From assembly GCF_000585415.1 (NCBI RefSeq), contig NZ_KK073876.1:493810-557809 (forward strand): 64,000 bases of DNA, read 5' to 3'. The stretch is from Sphingomonas jaspsi DSM 18422 (GTDB lineage: Bacteria > Pseudomonadota > Alphaproteobacteria > Sphingomonadales > Sphingomonadaceae). The notes below the pieces were generated by a model. The model was not told the origin of the DNA. It searched no databases and saw only the letters and a program-made list of their open reading frames with translations. Position 1 is the first letter of the stretch. Every line of letters starts with the position of its first letter. Positions 30,007 through 39,603 of this stretch are shown in pieces. Both the position numbers and the translations under genes were made by a program.

Positions 30007-31635
30007 ATGAAGCGCATAAGCATCTTCGGGACGGAGGCCAGTAAAAGGGGCGCGGTTGCGCCCACTGTGGCCCTTTCGCTGTTCGCCCTGATCGGCGCTG
30101 GCGGCATTGCGTTCGATTATGCGCGCGTGGCGACCCTGGATACCGAATTGCAGCAAGCCGCGGATCAGGCGGCCCTAGCCGCGGCGACCCAATTGGACCG
30201 CGCCGACGGTGCGCGCCAGCGGGCGACCGACTCGATTACCTCGACCAGCAAGGATCGGCTGGCGGAAAACTTCACCCGGTTCGCGAACGACGGCAACGCC
30301 GACGGGACCCAGGTCGAAATCCAGAGCATCACCTTCTGCAGCGCGTTCGACGACAGCGTCGCGGACACCGCGTCGGCCTGCACCAAGATCGCGGCCAGCG
30401 CCACCGATGGCGACAGCCGCGCCCGGTTCGTGGTGGTGACGACGAAGGTTCGCACGGCAAACTATGCATTGACCCCGATCGTCGGTGCTTTCGCAGGGGA
30501 CGTGTCGGCAACGGCCGTGGCGGGAATCGAATCGTCCATCTGCAACGTTGCGCCGTTGCTGGTCTGCGCACCGTCGGACGATTTCCCGACCGCAGACGAT
30601 GTCGGCAGGGGAATCGTGATGAAGACTGCTGGTGGTAATAAGTGGGTTCCCGGGAATTACGGATATCTTGACTTTGGGAACGGCAACCAAGCGGTGCTCA
30701 ACGCTTTGCTCGGCAATGGACTGAATGGCTGTCAGAGCGCTGACGATAACCAAACCGAGCCAGGCAATAAGAACGCTACCGACGCGATCAACACACGCCT
30801 CGACGTCTACGCGGGCCTCAATAAAAACGATGCAAGCAAGTGCGACCCGGCTACCGGTTCGGCATGTCCTTCGGCGGACACCCGCAAAGATATGACCCAA
30901 ACTATGACCTATACAATTCGGCAGACTGCGCAGCCTACTAGCTCGCCAGTTTGTGGAGCGCCTCCGGGAGGCAGACCGCAAGACGCGACAGGTCAAGTGG
31001 CTTACGCCGACTTCGTTCAGAACAAAGGCGCGAAACAATTCGGCCGTGATACTTGTCATTACACTTCTTGTTCGGGCGGTAATTTTGGCGACGGAAATTG
31101 GGATCGGGCTGGGTATATTGCGGCTAATCATCCAAGCCAGACCGCAGCATCAATTGCGGCAGCAATTGGTGGCGGGGCAACGGCGACAACACTGACGAGG
31201 TACCAGGTCTACCTGTGGGAGATCGCCAACAAGGCGACGGCTCTCAATCCACAGACGATCTCGACTGGAACGTGGAGCAAGCAAGGTCAGAATTGGAGCA
31301 TCACAAAGGTCTGTGCGTTCAGCCAGCCAAGATATGCTGCCGCGGCAGCGGCTACTGCCAAGGACCGGCGAGTCCTGCCGATCGTTGCCGCCAATTGCGA
31401 CAATCTAAAAGGCAAAGGAGCGGCCTTTGAGGATTATATCATCCTGCGAGTCTTTGACGTCTTCCTGACTGAGCCGTCGCTGCAGCGCAGCGCGGCCAAC
31501 ACCGGGGTAAGCGGGGCTACCGCCACCACCGACGACAAGGAAATTTACGGCGAAGTGATCGGCCCGGCCCAGCCGGTGGGCGGCACCGGCGGCTTCCAAT
31601 ATTACAGCCGCAGCAGGCCGTACCTGGTGCGATGA
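30007..31635 (+). CDS. tadG: TadG-like pilus assembly protein (putative Tad pilin-like/tip component)
   Basis: 542 residues. N-terminal TadE/G helix: RGAVAPTVALSLFALIGAGG, then DTELQQAADQAALAAATQLD. The rest is predicted extracytoplasmic, with ten or so Cys. No von Willebrand A motif (DxSxS) is seen, though many TadG have one. Nucleotides ~30,615-31,460 depart from the surrounding codon use (more A/T-ending codons such as GGT, AAT, ACT), while both ends look native, suggesting a replaced middle. Stop overlaps the next start (ATGATG region). Confidence 0.85.
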   Translation: MKRISIFGTEASKRGAVAPTVALSLFALIGAGGIAFDYARVATLDTELQQAADQAALAAATQLDRADGARQRATDSITSTSKDRLAENFTRFANDGNADGTQVEIQSITFCSAFDDSVADTASACTKIAASATDGDSRARFVVVTTKVRTANYALTPIVGAFAGDVSATAVAGIESSICNVAPLLVCAPSDDFPTADDVGRGIVMKTAGGNKWVPGNYGYLDFGNGNQAVLNALLGNGLNGCQSADDNQTEPGNKNATDAINTRLDVYAGLNKNDASKCDPATGSACPSADTRKDMTQTMTYTIRQTAQPTSSPVCGAPPGGRPQDATGQVAYADFVQNKGAKQFGRDTCHYTSCSGGNFGDGNWDRAGYIAANHPSQTAASIAAAIGGGATATTLTRYQVYLWEIANKATALNPQTISTGTWSKQGQNWSITKVCAFSQPRYAAAAAATAKDRRVLPIVAANCDNLKGKGAAFEDYIILRVFDVFLTEPSLQRSAANTGVSGATATTDDKEIYGEVIGPAQPVGGTGGFQYYSRSRPYLVR

Positions 31636-32159
31636 TGGGCCGTGGCAATCCTTTCGCCTTCAAAAACGGCGCGGCGGCAGCGGAAATGGCGATGGTCCTT
31701 CCGCTCCTGCTCGTCCTGATGTTCGGCAGCGCCGAACTCGGCAACTATTTCCTCGATGAACATGGCCTGGTGAAGCAGGTGCGCGACGGCGCGCGCTATG
31801 CCGCGCGACTGCCGTTGGAGGCGAACTACACCTGCCCATCGACCGTCAGCAGCAGCGCGCAATCGTTGATCACCAACGTCACGAGGACCGGGACGGTAAC
31901 CGGAAGCGGGACGCAGGGGCGTTTCAACTCCGCCTATTGGACCCGCAATTGCGGGTCGGGAACACAGACCCTCACCATCACGGTGCGCTGCGTGTCGAAT
32001 GACGATTATGACGGCATCTATCAGTCGCTGACGGGTGACATACCGGTAGTGAAGGTCAGCGCCGCGATCGGTTATCGGTCGGTCTTGGGGACGCTTGGCC
32101 TGCCGACGGCCAACCTCTGCCTGCGGGCCGAATCCGAAGCGCCGGTGATCGGGTCATGA
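31632..32159 (+). CDS. tadE: TadE-like minor pseudopilin (1)
   Basis: 175 residues. KNGAAAAEMAMVLPLLLVLMFGSAELG is the TadE prepilin-like segment with the Glu at the +5-type position. The mature domain has four Cys. TadE proteins are processed by the Tad prepilin peptidase and are needed for pilus assembly. The start overlaps the tadG stop; the stop overlaps the next start (ATGA). Confidence 0.9.
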   Translation: MMGRGNPFAFKNGAAAAEMAMVLPLLLVLMFGSAELGNYFLDEHGLVKQVRDGARYAARLPLEANYTCPSTVSSSAQSLITNVTRTGTVTGSGTQGRFNSAYWTRNCGSGTQTLTITVRCVSNDDYDGIYQSLTGDIPVVKVSAAIGYRSVLGTLGLPTANLCLRAESEAPVIGS

Positions 32160-32758
32160 CCGTCCGCAGCCTTCCTTTTGACCGGCGCGGTTCCAGCGCG
32201 GCCGAATTTGCGCTGGTTCTGCCGCTGCTGATCTTGCTCCTGTTTGGGATCATCGACACCGGTCGCTTCTTCTGGGAATTGAATCGGTCCGAAAAGGCGA
32301 CCCAGATGGGGGCGCGAATGGCGATCGTGACCGACCCGGTATCGCCCGACCTGGTCGGCGCAAGCTATGTCAGCGGGACGATCAAGGCAGGCGACGTCAT
32401 TCCGGCCAACCAGCTTGGCACCGTCAAATGCACCAGCACCGGCTGCACCTGCGAAACCGCGCCCTGCCCCAGCGGTGGCGGCACCGTGGACAGTGCGGCG
32501 TTCAACCTGATCGTCGCGCGGATGGCCAAGATGAATCCGTTGATCGCGGCCAACAATGTAGTGATCCGCTATTCCGGGTCGGGCTTCGGTTATGCCGGTG
32601 CAGCGGACGAAACGATGGATGTCCAGCCGCTGGTCAATGTCCAACTTCAGAACATGCAATTCAGACCGATTGCACTGCTGGGCTTCGGAGGGTGGAATCT
32701 ACCCAATGCGTCGGCGACCCTGACGGCCGAAGACAGTAGCGGCAGCATATCGAATTGA
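32156..32758 (+). CDS. TadE-like minor pseudopilin (2)
   Basis: 200 residues. RRGSSAAEFALVLPLLILLLFGIIDTGRF is a second canonical TadE-like prepilin segment. The body has a Cys-rich turn, KCTSTGCTCETAPC, between residues ~90 and 105. Paired tadE-like genes after tadG are usual in Tad loci. It is translationally coupled to the first tadE by a 4-nt overlap. Confidence 0.9.
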   Translation: MTVRSLPFDRRGSSAAEFALVLPLLILLLFGIIDTGRFFWELNRSEKATQMGARMAIVTDPVSPDLVGASYVSGTIKAGDVIPANQLGTVKCTSTGCTCETAPCPSGGGTVDSAAFNLIVARMAKMNPLIAANNVVIRYSGSGFGYAGAADETMDVQPLVNVQLQNMQFRPIALLGFGGWNLPNASATLTAEDSSGSISN

Positions 32759-32769
32759 GGTGAGTGGTG

Positions 32770-33969
32770 ATGAGCGTGCATAACCCGGAACGACCCAACA
32801 GCCAGTGGATGGCCGATACCGGACCCGCCCCGGTCCGCCTGCTTCTGGCCGGCGTGGACGGGGATGCCAACGACCTCGTCGGGGCGACGGCGGCGGGCTT
32901 CCCGCTCGATCTCGTCATCGTCGGCGCGGCCGATCCGGTCGACGCTTCGATGCTGCAGGGCGCGGCGGCCGCGGTGGTCCAGGTCGACAAGGAAAATCCG
33001 GCCTCGATCGCGCGGTTCGAAACGCTGGCGGCGGGGACGCTGCCGCTGATCGCCGCGGCCTATGATCCGCCGCTGGCGCTGGTCCGCTCGCTGGTCCGCG
33101 CTGGTGCCCATGACGTGGTGCCGCTGCCATTGGTGCGCGAAGAGCTGGAAACCGCGCTCGATCCGATCCGCAAGCTCGTCGCCGGCATGGCCCAGCGTAC
33201 CAAGGCAGGGCACCGCAAGGTCGTAACGGTGATCAAGAGCGAAGGCGGGGTGGGGGCGACATCGCTGATCAGCCAGCTCGCCATCGCCTTTGCCGCCAGC
33301 GAACGGGCGCTGGGTCGCGAGGCCTGCCTGCTCGACCTCGACGTCCAGTTCGGAGATGCGGCATTCCAGCTCGGCTTGCAGCCGGCGCTGTGCCTGACCG
33401 ACATGGTGGAGGCCGGAAAGCGCCTCGACGGCGACATGCTGCGCTCGGTCGCGGCCCAGCATCCCAGCGGGCTTTCGGTGGTCGCGGCGCCGAAGGAGAT
33501 CACCCCGCTCGAAGCGCTGACGAGCGATCAGGTGCTGAAGATCGTCGACCTGGCGGCCGACGAATATGGCACCGTGTTCGTCGACCTGCCGATGAACTGG
33601 AGCAACTGGTCGCTGTCGCTGCTGGCGCGGTCGGACCTGGTGCTGATGGTCACCGAATTGCGCGTGCCGTGCCTGCATCGTGCGCGCCGGCAGCTCGACC
33701 TGCTGGACGCGCAGGGGCTGCACCATCTCGACGTGAGGATCGTGGTCAACCGCGCCGAAAAGGGCCTGTTCAAACAGATCGGCACCGCTGACGCGGAGCG
33801 CGTCCTGCGCCGCCCGGTCGCCTATACGATCGTCAACGATCACCAGACGATGACCCAGGCTATCGATCGCGGCGTTCCGATTTCGGAGATCAAGCGGAAA
33901 TGCGCGCTCGGCAAGGACATCGACCAATTGGAGAAGGGTCTCGCTGCGGCCCTTGGGCTGGAGCACTAA
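32770..33969 (+). CDS. cpaE: Tad pilus polar localisation ATPase CpaE (TadZ)
   Basis: About 399 residues. A receiver-like N-terminal domain (~residues 20-120) precedes a MinD/ParA ATPase with a deviant Walker A, KSEGGVGATSL near residue 160, and LLDLDVQFGDAAFQLG after it. CpaE/TadZ places the pilus machine at its site in the cell. ATG 32770 is chosen because GAGG lies 9 nt before it; two GTG codons directly upstream are also in frame. Confidence 0.92.
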   Translation: MSVHNPERPNSQWMADTGPAPVRLLLAGVDGDANDLVGATAAGFPLDLVIVGAADPVDASMLQGAAAAVVQVDKENPASIARFETLAAGTLPLIAAAYDPPLALVRSLVRAGAHDVVPLPLVREELETALDPIRKLVAGMAQRTKAGHRKVVTVIKSEGGVGATSLISQLAIAFAASERALGREACLLDLDVQFGDAAFQLGLQPALCLTDMVEAGKRLDGDMLRSVAAQHPSGLSVVAAPKEITPLEALTSDQVLKIVDLAADEYGTVFVDLPMNWSNWSLSLLARSDLVLMVTELRVPCLHRARRQLDLLDAQGLHHLDVRIVVNRAEKGLFKQIGTADAERVLRRPVAYTIVNDHQTMTQAIDRGVPISEIKRKCALGKDIDQLEKGLAAALGLEH

Positions 33970-33972
33970 GCG

Positions 33973-35361
33973 ATGTGGCAGATCCGCAAACCGAAAGAAG
34001 AACTCGCGCCCGAGGAAACCGCCGAACGGCGTGAGGAGGATCGCAGGCTCAAGACGACCGGCGATGCCGGTGCCTTTGCCTCGGTCGACGTCCACACCGA
34101 CCTCAAGGTCGAGCTTCACCAGCGCCTGCTCGAGCTGATCAATCTCAGCGCACTCGACAAGATGTCGCGTGAACAGATCGAGGACGAGGTCGGCGACATC
34201 GTGCTCGAGGAATTGTCGAAGCAGCGTCACGCGCTCAACAATGCCGAGCGCAAGCAATTGGTCGGCGATGTGCTCGACGAATTGCTCGGCCTTGGGCCGC
34301 TGGAGCCGCTGCTCAAGGATCCGACGATCACCGACATCCTGGTCAACGGCCACGACAATGTGTTTGTCGAACGATATGGCGTGCTCGAACCGTCGCCGGT
34401 CAAATTCAAGGACTCCAAGCACCTCATCCGCATCATCCAAAAGATCGTGTCGGCCGTCGGTCGCCGCGTCGATGAAAGCTCGCCGCTGTGCGATGCGCGC
34501 CTCGCCGACGGCAGCCGCGTCAACGCGGTGGTGCCGCCACTCGCGCTCGACGGCGCGCTGCTGTCGATCCGCAAGTTCGCCAAGGTGCCGATCAGCATGG
34601 CGCGGCTGGTCGAAATCGGATCGGTCCCCGAACAGGTTGCCGAGGTGTTGCAGGCGGTCGTCAAGGCGCGCCTCAACGTGCTGATCTCCGGCGGCACCGG
34701 GTCGGGCAAGACGACCATGCTCAATGCCATGTCGGCCTTCATCGACAATCGCGAACGAATCGTGACGATCGAGGATTCGGCCGAACTGCAGCTGCAGCAG
34801 GTCCATGTCGCGCGGCTCGAAACCCGTCCTGCCAATATCGAAGGCAAGGGCGAGATCACGCAGCGCGAACTGGTGAAAAACGCGCTGCGCATGCGGCCCG
34901 ACCGGATCATCGTCGGCGAAGTGCGTGCCGGCGAAGCGTTCGACATGCTGCAGGCGATGAACACCGGTCACGACGGGTCGATGACCACCGTCCACGCCAA
35001 TACGCCGAGAGACGCATTGTCGCGTATCGAACAGATGATCGGCATGTCGGGGATTGATGTCCCGGCCCGCTCGGCCCGCGCGCAGATCGCCTCGGCCATG
35101 CATGTCGTCGTTCAGGTCGGACGCCTCAGCGACGGTCGCCGCCGCCTGCTCAGCCTCAGCGAATTGAGCGGCATGGAGGGCGATGTCATCACCATGCAGG
35201 AAATCTTCCGCTTCCGGCAGACCGGCATCGCCGCCGACGGCATGGTTCAGGGGCGCTTCGAAGCCAGCGGCATCCGTCCCCGCTTCCTCGAACAGACCAT
35301 GGCGCACGGCGTGACGCTGTCGCCCGAGCTGTTCCGGCCAGACAGGAATTTCGACCAATGA
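33973..35361 (+). CDS. cpaF: Tad pilus motor ATPase CpaF (TadA)
   Basis: 462 residues. Secretion-ATPase (GspE/VirB11-like) with Walker [15 protein letters not shown] near residue 242, Asp box, Walker [18 protein letters not shown] and the His-box region [11 protein letters not shown]. It powers pilus extension, and in some species also retraction. It begins 3 nt after cpaE and its stop overlaps tadB by 4 nt. Confidence 0.96.
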   Translation: MWQIRKPKEELAPEETAERREEDRRLKTTGDAGAFASVDVHTDLKVELHQRLLELINLSALDKMSREQIEDEVGDIVLEELSKQRHALNNAERKQLVGDVLDELLGLGPLEPLLKDPTITDILVNGHDNVFVERYGVLEPSPVKFKDSKHLIRIIQKIVSAVGRRVDESSPLCDARLADGSRVNAVVPPLALDGALLSIRKFAKVPISMARLVEIGSVPEQVAEVLQAVVKARLNVLISGGTGSGKTTMLNAMSAFIDNRERIVTIEDSAELQLQQVHVARLETRPANIEGKGEITQRELVKNALRMRPDRIIVGEVRAGEAFDMLQAMNTGHDGSMTTVHANTPRDALSRIEQMIGMSGIDVPARSARAQIASAMHVVVQVGRLSDGRRRLLSLSELSGMEGDVITMQEIFRFRQTGIAADGMVQGRFEASGIRPRFLEQTMAHGVTLSPELFRPDRNFDQ

Positions 35362-36359
35362 GCGACATCTGGCTGCGCGCATTCTTCCTGATCCTGGTCT
35401 TCGCGGCCGTTGTGTTCGTGGTCGAACGCTTCGCGGGCGCCTTCGTCGGCCGGCGGATGGAAAGCCGGGCGATCAACAAGCGGCTCGACCTCATTTCGCA
35501 AGGCGTGTCGCGCGACCATGCGATGCAGCTGCTGCGCCGGTCGTCGAGCGGGATCGCCGAAAGCCTTCCACCCATCTTGTCGGGTGCCGTACTTCGTGTC
35601 GAAAAGCTGCTGATCGCGTCGGGCCTGACGCTCCAGACGGGGCGGCTGCTGATGGCGTTGCTGGTCGCCCCGCTGGTGCTTTTCCTGATCCTGGTCGCAC
35701 TGGTGTCGGCCAGCGGCGGAACGCTCGGGCCGGGCCGTCTGCTGCTGCTGGCGGTTGTGGCCTTCATGATCGGCGCGGGCATTCCGCTGCTGTTCCTGCA
35801 GGTGAAGGCCGGGCGGATGCGAAAGAAGATGCAGGACCAGTTCCCGGTCGCGCTCGACGTGTTCGTGCGCGGGCTTCGCGCAGGTCACCCAATCGCTTCG
35901 GCGCTGGACCTGCTGACGGTCGAAATGCCCGATCCGATCGGTTCGGAATTCGGCCTTGTCGTCGATGAAGTGACCTATGGCGCTGACCTGCGCGACGCCT
36001 TGTCGGCGATGGCCGACCGCTGGGACCTCGACGACATGCGGATGTTCGTGGTGAGCCTGTCGGTGCAGAGCGAGACCGGCGGCAACCTTGCCGAGATCCT
36101 CGAGAATTTGAGCAAGGTGATCCGCGAGCGCGCAGCGATGATGATGAAGGTGCGCGCGCTGTCGAGCGAAGGCCGAATGACGGCGGCGATGCTGACGGGT
36201 CTGCCGGTTCTGGCCTTCGTCCTGCTGTTTCTGGGCAATCCGGCCTTCTATCTCGACGTGGCCGACGACCCGGCGTTCATGCCCGGCTTCATCGGCTTGG
36301 GGCTGCTCTACGCGATCGGTTTTTACGCGATCCGCAAAATGATCGATCTGAAGGTTTGA
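35358..36359 (+). CDS. tadB: Tad inner-membrane platform protein TadB
   Basis: 333 residues: N-terminal helix, two more central helices, a cytoplasmic GSPII-F domain (FPVALDVFVRGLRAGHPI near residue 160) and C-terminal helices. It forms, with TadC, the membrane platform on which the motor acts. Coupled to cpaF by ATGA. Confidence 0.93.
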   Translation: MSDIWLRAFFLILVFAAVVFVVERFAGAFVGRRMESRAINKRLDLISQGVSRDHAMQLLRRSSSGIAESLPPILSGAVLRVEKLLIASGLTLQTGRLLMALLVAPLVLFLILVALVSASGGTLGPGRLLLLAVVAFMIGAGIPLLFLQVKAGRMRKKMQDQFPVALDVFVRGLRAGHPIASALDLLTVEMPDPIGSEFGLVVDEVTYGADLRDALSAMADRWDLDDMRMFVVSLSVQSETGGNLAEILENLSKVIRERAAMMMKVRALSSEGRMTAAMLTGLPVLAFVLLFLGNPAFYLDVADDPAFMPGFIGLGLLYAIGFYAIRKMIDLKV

Positions 36360-36366
36360 GGCTGTC

Positions 36367-37341
36367 ATGACGGAACTGCTTGCCAACGACCTGACCCGTT
36401 ACGCACTTCTGGCGCTGCTGTTCGTGGCGGTGGTCGGCGTCACCTACGGTATCGCCTCGCTGCTCGGCGAACGTCGCGAAGTGCGCGAGCGTTTGGCCTC
36501 GGGTGTGCAAGGCAGCGAGGCGGCTGCGGCTCCGTCGGGTCTTCGCACCCACGACGCACGCAGCGCCTGGCTATCGCTGGTCGGGGCGATCGAACGTACC
36601 GGCATTCCGCTGGTCGACACCAAGGACGCGACCTTGCGCTCGCGGCTGGTGGCCGCCGGATTCAAGGAAGAATATGCGCCGCGCGTCTATTCGCTGATCC
36701 GCCTGATCCTCGTCGTCGGCTTGCCGTTGACGCTTTTTGTCCTGCTGTTCTTGGGTGGCGGGGCACCGTCGACGTCGCGGCTGATCGTCATGGGCATGAT
36801 CATGGCGCTGATCGGGCTTTACGTGCCCAGCCTGATCGTCCGCATCCGCGCCGACCGGCGCCAGCAACAGTTGATCAACGGCTTCCCCGACGCGCTCGAC
36901 CTGATGCTGGTGTGCGTCGAGGCGGGGCTCGGCCTGGAAGCCGCGTTCAACCGCGTGGGCATGGAAATGACCCGGTCCCACCCGCTGCTCGCCGAACAGT
37001 TCGGCTCGGTGGTGCTGGAACTGCGCGCGGGCCGCAGCCAGGAAGATGCGTTGCGCCGCCTCGCCGACCGCGCGGGCGCCGATGAAATCCGCGCGTTTGC
37101 GACCCTGCTGATCCAGTCGGCCAAGCTCGGGTCGTCGGTTGCCCAGACTCTGCGCACCTATGCCGCCGAAATGCGCGAGCGCCGGCGCATGCGGGCCGAG
37201 GAAAAGGCACACCGACTGCCCGTCCTGCTGTCGATCCCGCTGGTTTGCTGCATGCTGCCGGTGATGATCGGCGTGCTGATGCTGCCGGCGGTCATTCGTA
37301 CCATCCGGGTCCTGATCCCGGCGCTTGCGGGAGGAAGCTGA
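36367..37341 (+). CDS. tadC: Tad inner-membrane platform protein TadC
   Basis: 324 residues with the same GSPII-F layout as TadB: FPDALDLMLVCVEAGLGLEAAF near residue 175 and three to four membrane helices. It partners TadB. Its TGA shares one base with the ATG of the next gene, marking tight coupling. Confidence 0.93.
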   Translation: MTELLANDLTRYALLALLFVAVVGVTYGIASLLGERREVRERLASGVQGSEAAAAPSGLRTHDARSAWLSLVGAIERTGIPLVDTKDATLRSRLVAAGFKEEYAPRVYSLIRLILVVGLPLTLFVLLFLGGGAPSTSRLIVMGMIMALIGLYVPSLIVRIRADRRQQQLINGFPDALDLMLVCVEAGLGLEAAFNRVGMEMTRSHPLLAEQFGSVVLELRAGRSQEDALRRLADRAGADEIRAFATLLIQSAKLGSSVAQTLRTYAAEMRERRRMRAEEKAHRLPVLLSIPLVCCMLPVMIGVLMLPAVIRTIRVLIPALAGGS

Positions 37342-38300
37342 TGATCAAGAGGATCGTTCCGGTCGCACTGGCCATGGTGCTGATGTCTTGCGGGGCGCAG
37401 AGCGTCGACGTCCGCGCGGTCAACGGTCCGCTGAAGGCCGGGGCCCAGCCGGTCGATGTGCGGATCGCCGAAGGCTATTCGCAGATGTCACTGGGCAATG
37501 TCGGCCTCGCGCTGGAATCCTATCGCAAGGCGCTGCGCGACGATCCGGGCAGTGTCGACGCGATGCGCGGGCTTGCTGCCGCCTACGACAAGATGGGCCG
37601 ATTCGACCTGTCCCGCCGTTATTATGAAATGGCGCTGGCGGTGCAGCCCAAGCAACAGGACATTTACGAACAATTGGCCGCGTCGCTGCAGATGCAGGGG
37701 CGGCCTGACGAAGCCGCACGGGTCAAAACCGAGATTGCCGTTCGCGAGGCCGCCCCCGAGGTGTCGCAAGCGGTTCCCGGCTCGGTCTCCGTGCTGCCGC
37801 CGCCACCGGCGCAAGGCGTGGCTTCCGCTTCGGCGGACGCACGCATCGCGTCGGTGGCGGTTGTTTCGCTCCCCGCCCCGCAACGCGGGCCGAGGCTTGA
37901 GCGCCTGTCGATGGCGGAAGTGGCGCTACTGACGAAACCCGGCGTGATGTGGGACGCGCGCACGGTCAATCGCACCGCGCGCAGCACCACGATCCAGTTC
38001 GATCGTAAGCCCGCACCGGCCGTCACCCTGCTCAACGCCGCGCGGGTCCAAGGTCTGGCTGCCCGCACGCGCAGCTACCTGCAGGGACGCGGCTTCGGCG
38101 CCGTGCGGATCGGCAATGCGCCGGAAACCCGCCAGCAGAGCGTGATCCTTTATTCGGCGGCGGAACGGCTTCGCGCGGTTCGTCTGGCGGCGCAGTTCGG
38201 ATTCGCGATGCAGGCACGCCCGCATGCCAGCGACGGATCGCTGACCGTCCTGCTGGGCCGTGATGCCGCCAGCGACCGGGCATTGAGGCCGACCGCTTGA
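37341..38300 (+). CDS. TPR lipoprotein with LytR_C-type C-terminal domain (TadD-like)
   Basis: 319 residues. A lipoprotein signal (ALAMVLMSC, Cys at ~16) is followed by TPR units (~residues 40-130: GYSQMSLGNVGLALESYRKAL). From ~residue 225, VTLLNAARVQGLAARTRSYL and later GAVRIGNAPETRQQS fit a LytR_C fold, which is associated with envelope or peptidoglycan contacts. TadD lipoproteins are needed for pilus export; the added C-terminal domain is unusual for plain TadD. Overlaps tadC by one base. Confidence 0.8.
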   Translation: MIKRIVPVALAMVLMSCGAQSVDVRAVNGPLKAGAQPVDVRIAEGYSQMSLGNVGLALESYRKALRDDPGSVDAMRGLAAAYDKMGRFDLSRRYYEMALAVQPKQQDIYEQLAASLQMQGRPDEAARVKTEIAVREAAPEVSQAVPGSVSVLPPPPAQGVASASADARIASVAVVSLPAPQRGPRLERLSMAEVALLTKPGVMWDARTVNRTARSTTIQFDRKPAPAVTLLNAARVQGLAARTRSYLQGRGFGAVRIGNAPETRQQSVILYSAAERLRAVRLAAQFGFAMQARPHASDGSLTVLLGRDAASDRALRPTA

Positions 38301-39118
38301 TACTGGCTGCGGCGATGATGCTGGCGCTGGCGGATCCGTCGCCGCCGGCCGCGCCGCTGGAAGCCAACGCCACACCGTCGCTGGTCGAAGCTGGCCATGC
38401 GATCGAACAGGGTCGGCTGGAACAGGCTCGCGCCATGCTCGGCGCCGCCATCGCCGTCGGTGCCAAGGGCGATCCGGTCGACCGGCTTCTCGCCGACCTC
38501 GAATATGCCAGCGGTCATGACGATCGGGCCTTGACCTATTATCAGGGCCTGCTGGTGGCGCATCCGGGCGAGGGACTGTTATTGGAACGTGCCGGGATCA
38601 GTGCGCTGCGCCTGGGTCGGGTCGACGAGGCCGTCCGGCTGCTCGACCGCGCGACCGCCACGCACGACGCGGGGTGGCGAGCGTGGAACGCGCGCGGCGT
38701 CGCGGCGGACCGGCAAGGACGGTGGGACGAAGCCGCAGCGGCCTATGACCGAGCCGAAGCACTTGGCCCCGCCCAGGCGGAAGTGGCCAACAATCGTGGA
38801 TGGTCGGCGATGCTTCAGGGCGACTGGTCGGCGGCGGTGGGTGCGTTCGAGCGGGCCGCGGCGATCAATCCCAACCTACCGCGCCTCGCCAACAATCTCG
38901 AACTCGCGCGATCAGCGGTCGCGGCCGGACTGCCCGCACGCCGTGCGGGCGAAGGCGACGATGCCTATGCGGCGAGGTTGAACGACGCGGGCGTAATCGC
39001 CGAGGCCGCGGGCGAACCGGCCAGGGCGAAAGCGGCCTTCACCCAGGCGCTGCAATTGCGCAGTCGCTGGTATGCACTTGCGGCCGACAATCTGGCGCGG
39101 GTCGCAAAGGCGCCATGA
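38297..39118 (+). CDS. TPR-repeat protein of the Tad operon
   Basis: 273 residues. It starts at TTG 38297, which overlaps the previous stop (TTGA); an ATG at 38315 is possible. A short hydrophobic N-terminus (ILAAAMMLALADPSPP) may be a signal sequence. At least five TPR units follow, e.g. GRLEQARAMLGAAIAVG and ARGVAADRQGRWDEAAAAYDRA. It is probably a periplasmic scaffold beside the TadD-like lipoprotein. Its stop overlaps cpaA by 4 nt. Confidence 0.8.
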   Translation: MILAAAMMLALADPSPPAAPLEANATPSLVEAGHAIEQGRLEQARAMLGAAIAVGAKGDPVDRLLADLEYASGHDDRALTYYQGLLVAHPGEGLLLERAGISALRLGRVDEAVRLLDRATATHDAGWRAWNARGVAADRQGRWDEAAAAYDRAEALGPAQAEVANNRGWSAMLQGDWSAAVGAFERAAAINPNLPRLANNLELARSAVAAGLPARRAGEGDDAYAARLNDAGVIAEAAGEPARAKAAFTQALQLRSRWYALAADNLARVAKAP

Positions 39119-39603
39119 ACTTGGTCGCGCTGGCCCCGCACTGGCTGGTCGTCATCATGCTTTTCCTTCTTCTTGCGGCAGCGACCGAAGATGCATGGCG
39201 AATGCAGATTTCCGACAGCTTTAGCGTGGCGATCCTGCTCGGCGCCGGGCTCGCCATCCTGCTTGCGGGCCCTGCCTGGTCGTTGTGGCAGAATATGGCG
39301 TTGGTGCTCGCCGTGCTGGTCGTCGGCACCTTTCTGTTCGCGCGCGGCGGAATGGGCGGGGGCGATGTCAAATTGATGGGTGCCGCAAGCCTGTGGTTCG
39401 ACTGGTCAATGGGCTGGCGAATGTTGGTGGCGGTCGCACTGGCAGGTGGGCTAGAAGCCATCCTCGTGACCTTGATCCGACTCCTTCCCTGGTCCGACGG
39501 CGCCCGCAGCCGCGTGGCCCTGCGCCAGCGGCAGGAAGGCCTTCCCTACGGCATCGCCATTGCTGCGGGTGTCGCGCTTTCGATCTGGCAGTCATGGCGA
39601 TGA
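39115..39603 (+). CDS. cpaA: Tad prepilin peptidase CpaA (TadV)
   Basis: 162 residues, four to five membrane helices. The aspartyl-protease motif is present as GGMGGGDVKLMGA near residue 85, with the first catalytic Asp probably in ATEDAWRMQIS near residue 24. It cuts the leaders of Flp and the TadE proteins. Here it sits near the 3' end of the operon rather than beside flp, as in many other cpa clusters. Stop overlaps the next start by 4 nt. Confidence 0.92.
   Translation: MNLVALAPHWLVVIMLFLLLAAATEDAWRMQISDSFSVAILLGAGLAILLAGPAWSLWQNMALVLAVLVVGTFLFARGGMGGGDVKLMGAASLWFDWSMGWRMLVAVALAGGLEAILVTLIRLLPWSDGARSRVALRQRQEGLPYGIAIAAGVALSIWQSWR

Noticed and set aside
32647..35382. A 911-codon open frame antisense to cpaE-cpaF
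   Set aside because: Both sense genes are unmistakable and the antisense product has no recognisable motif; it is a GC-bias shadow.
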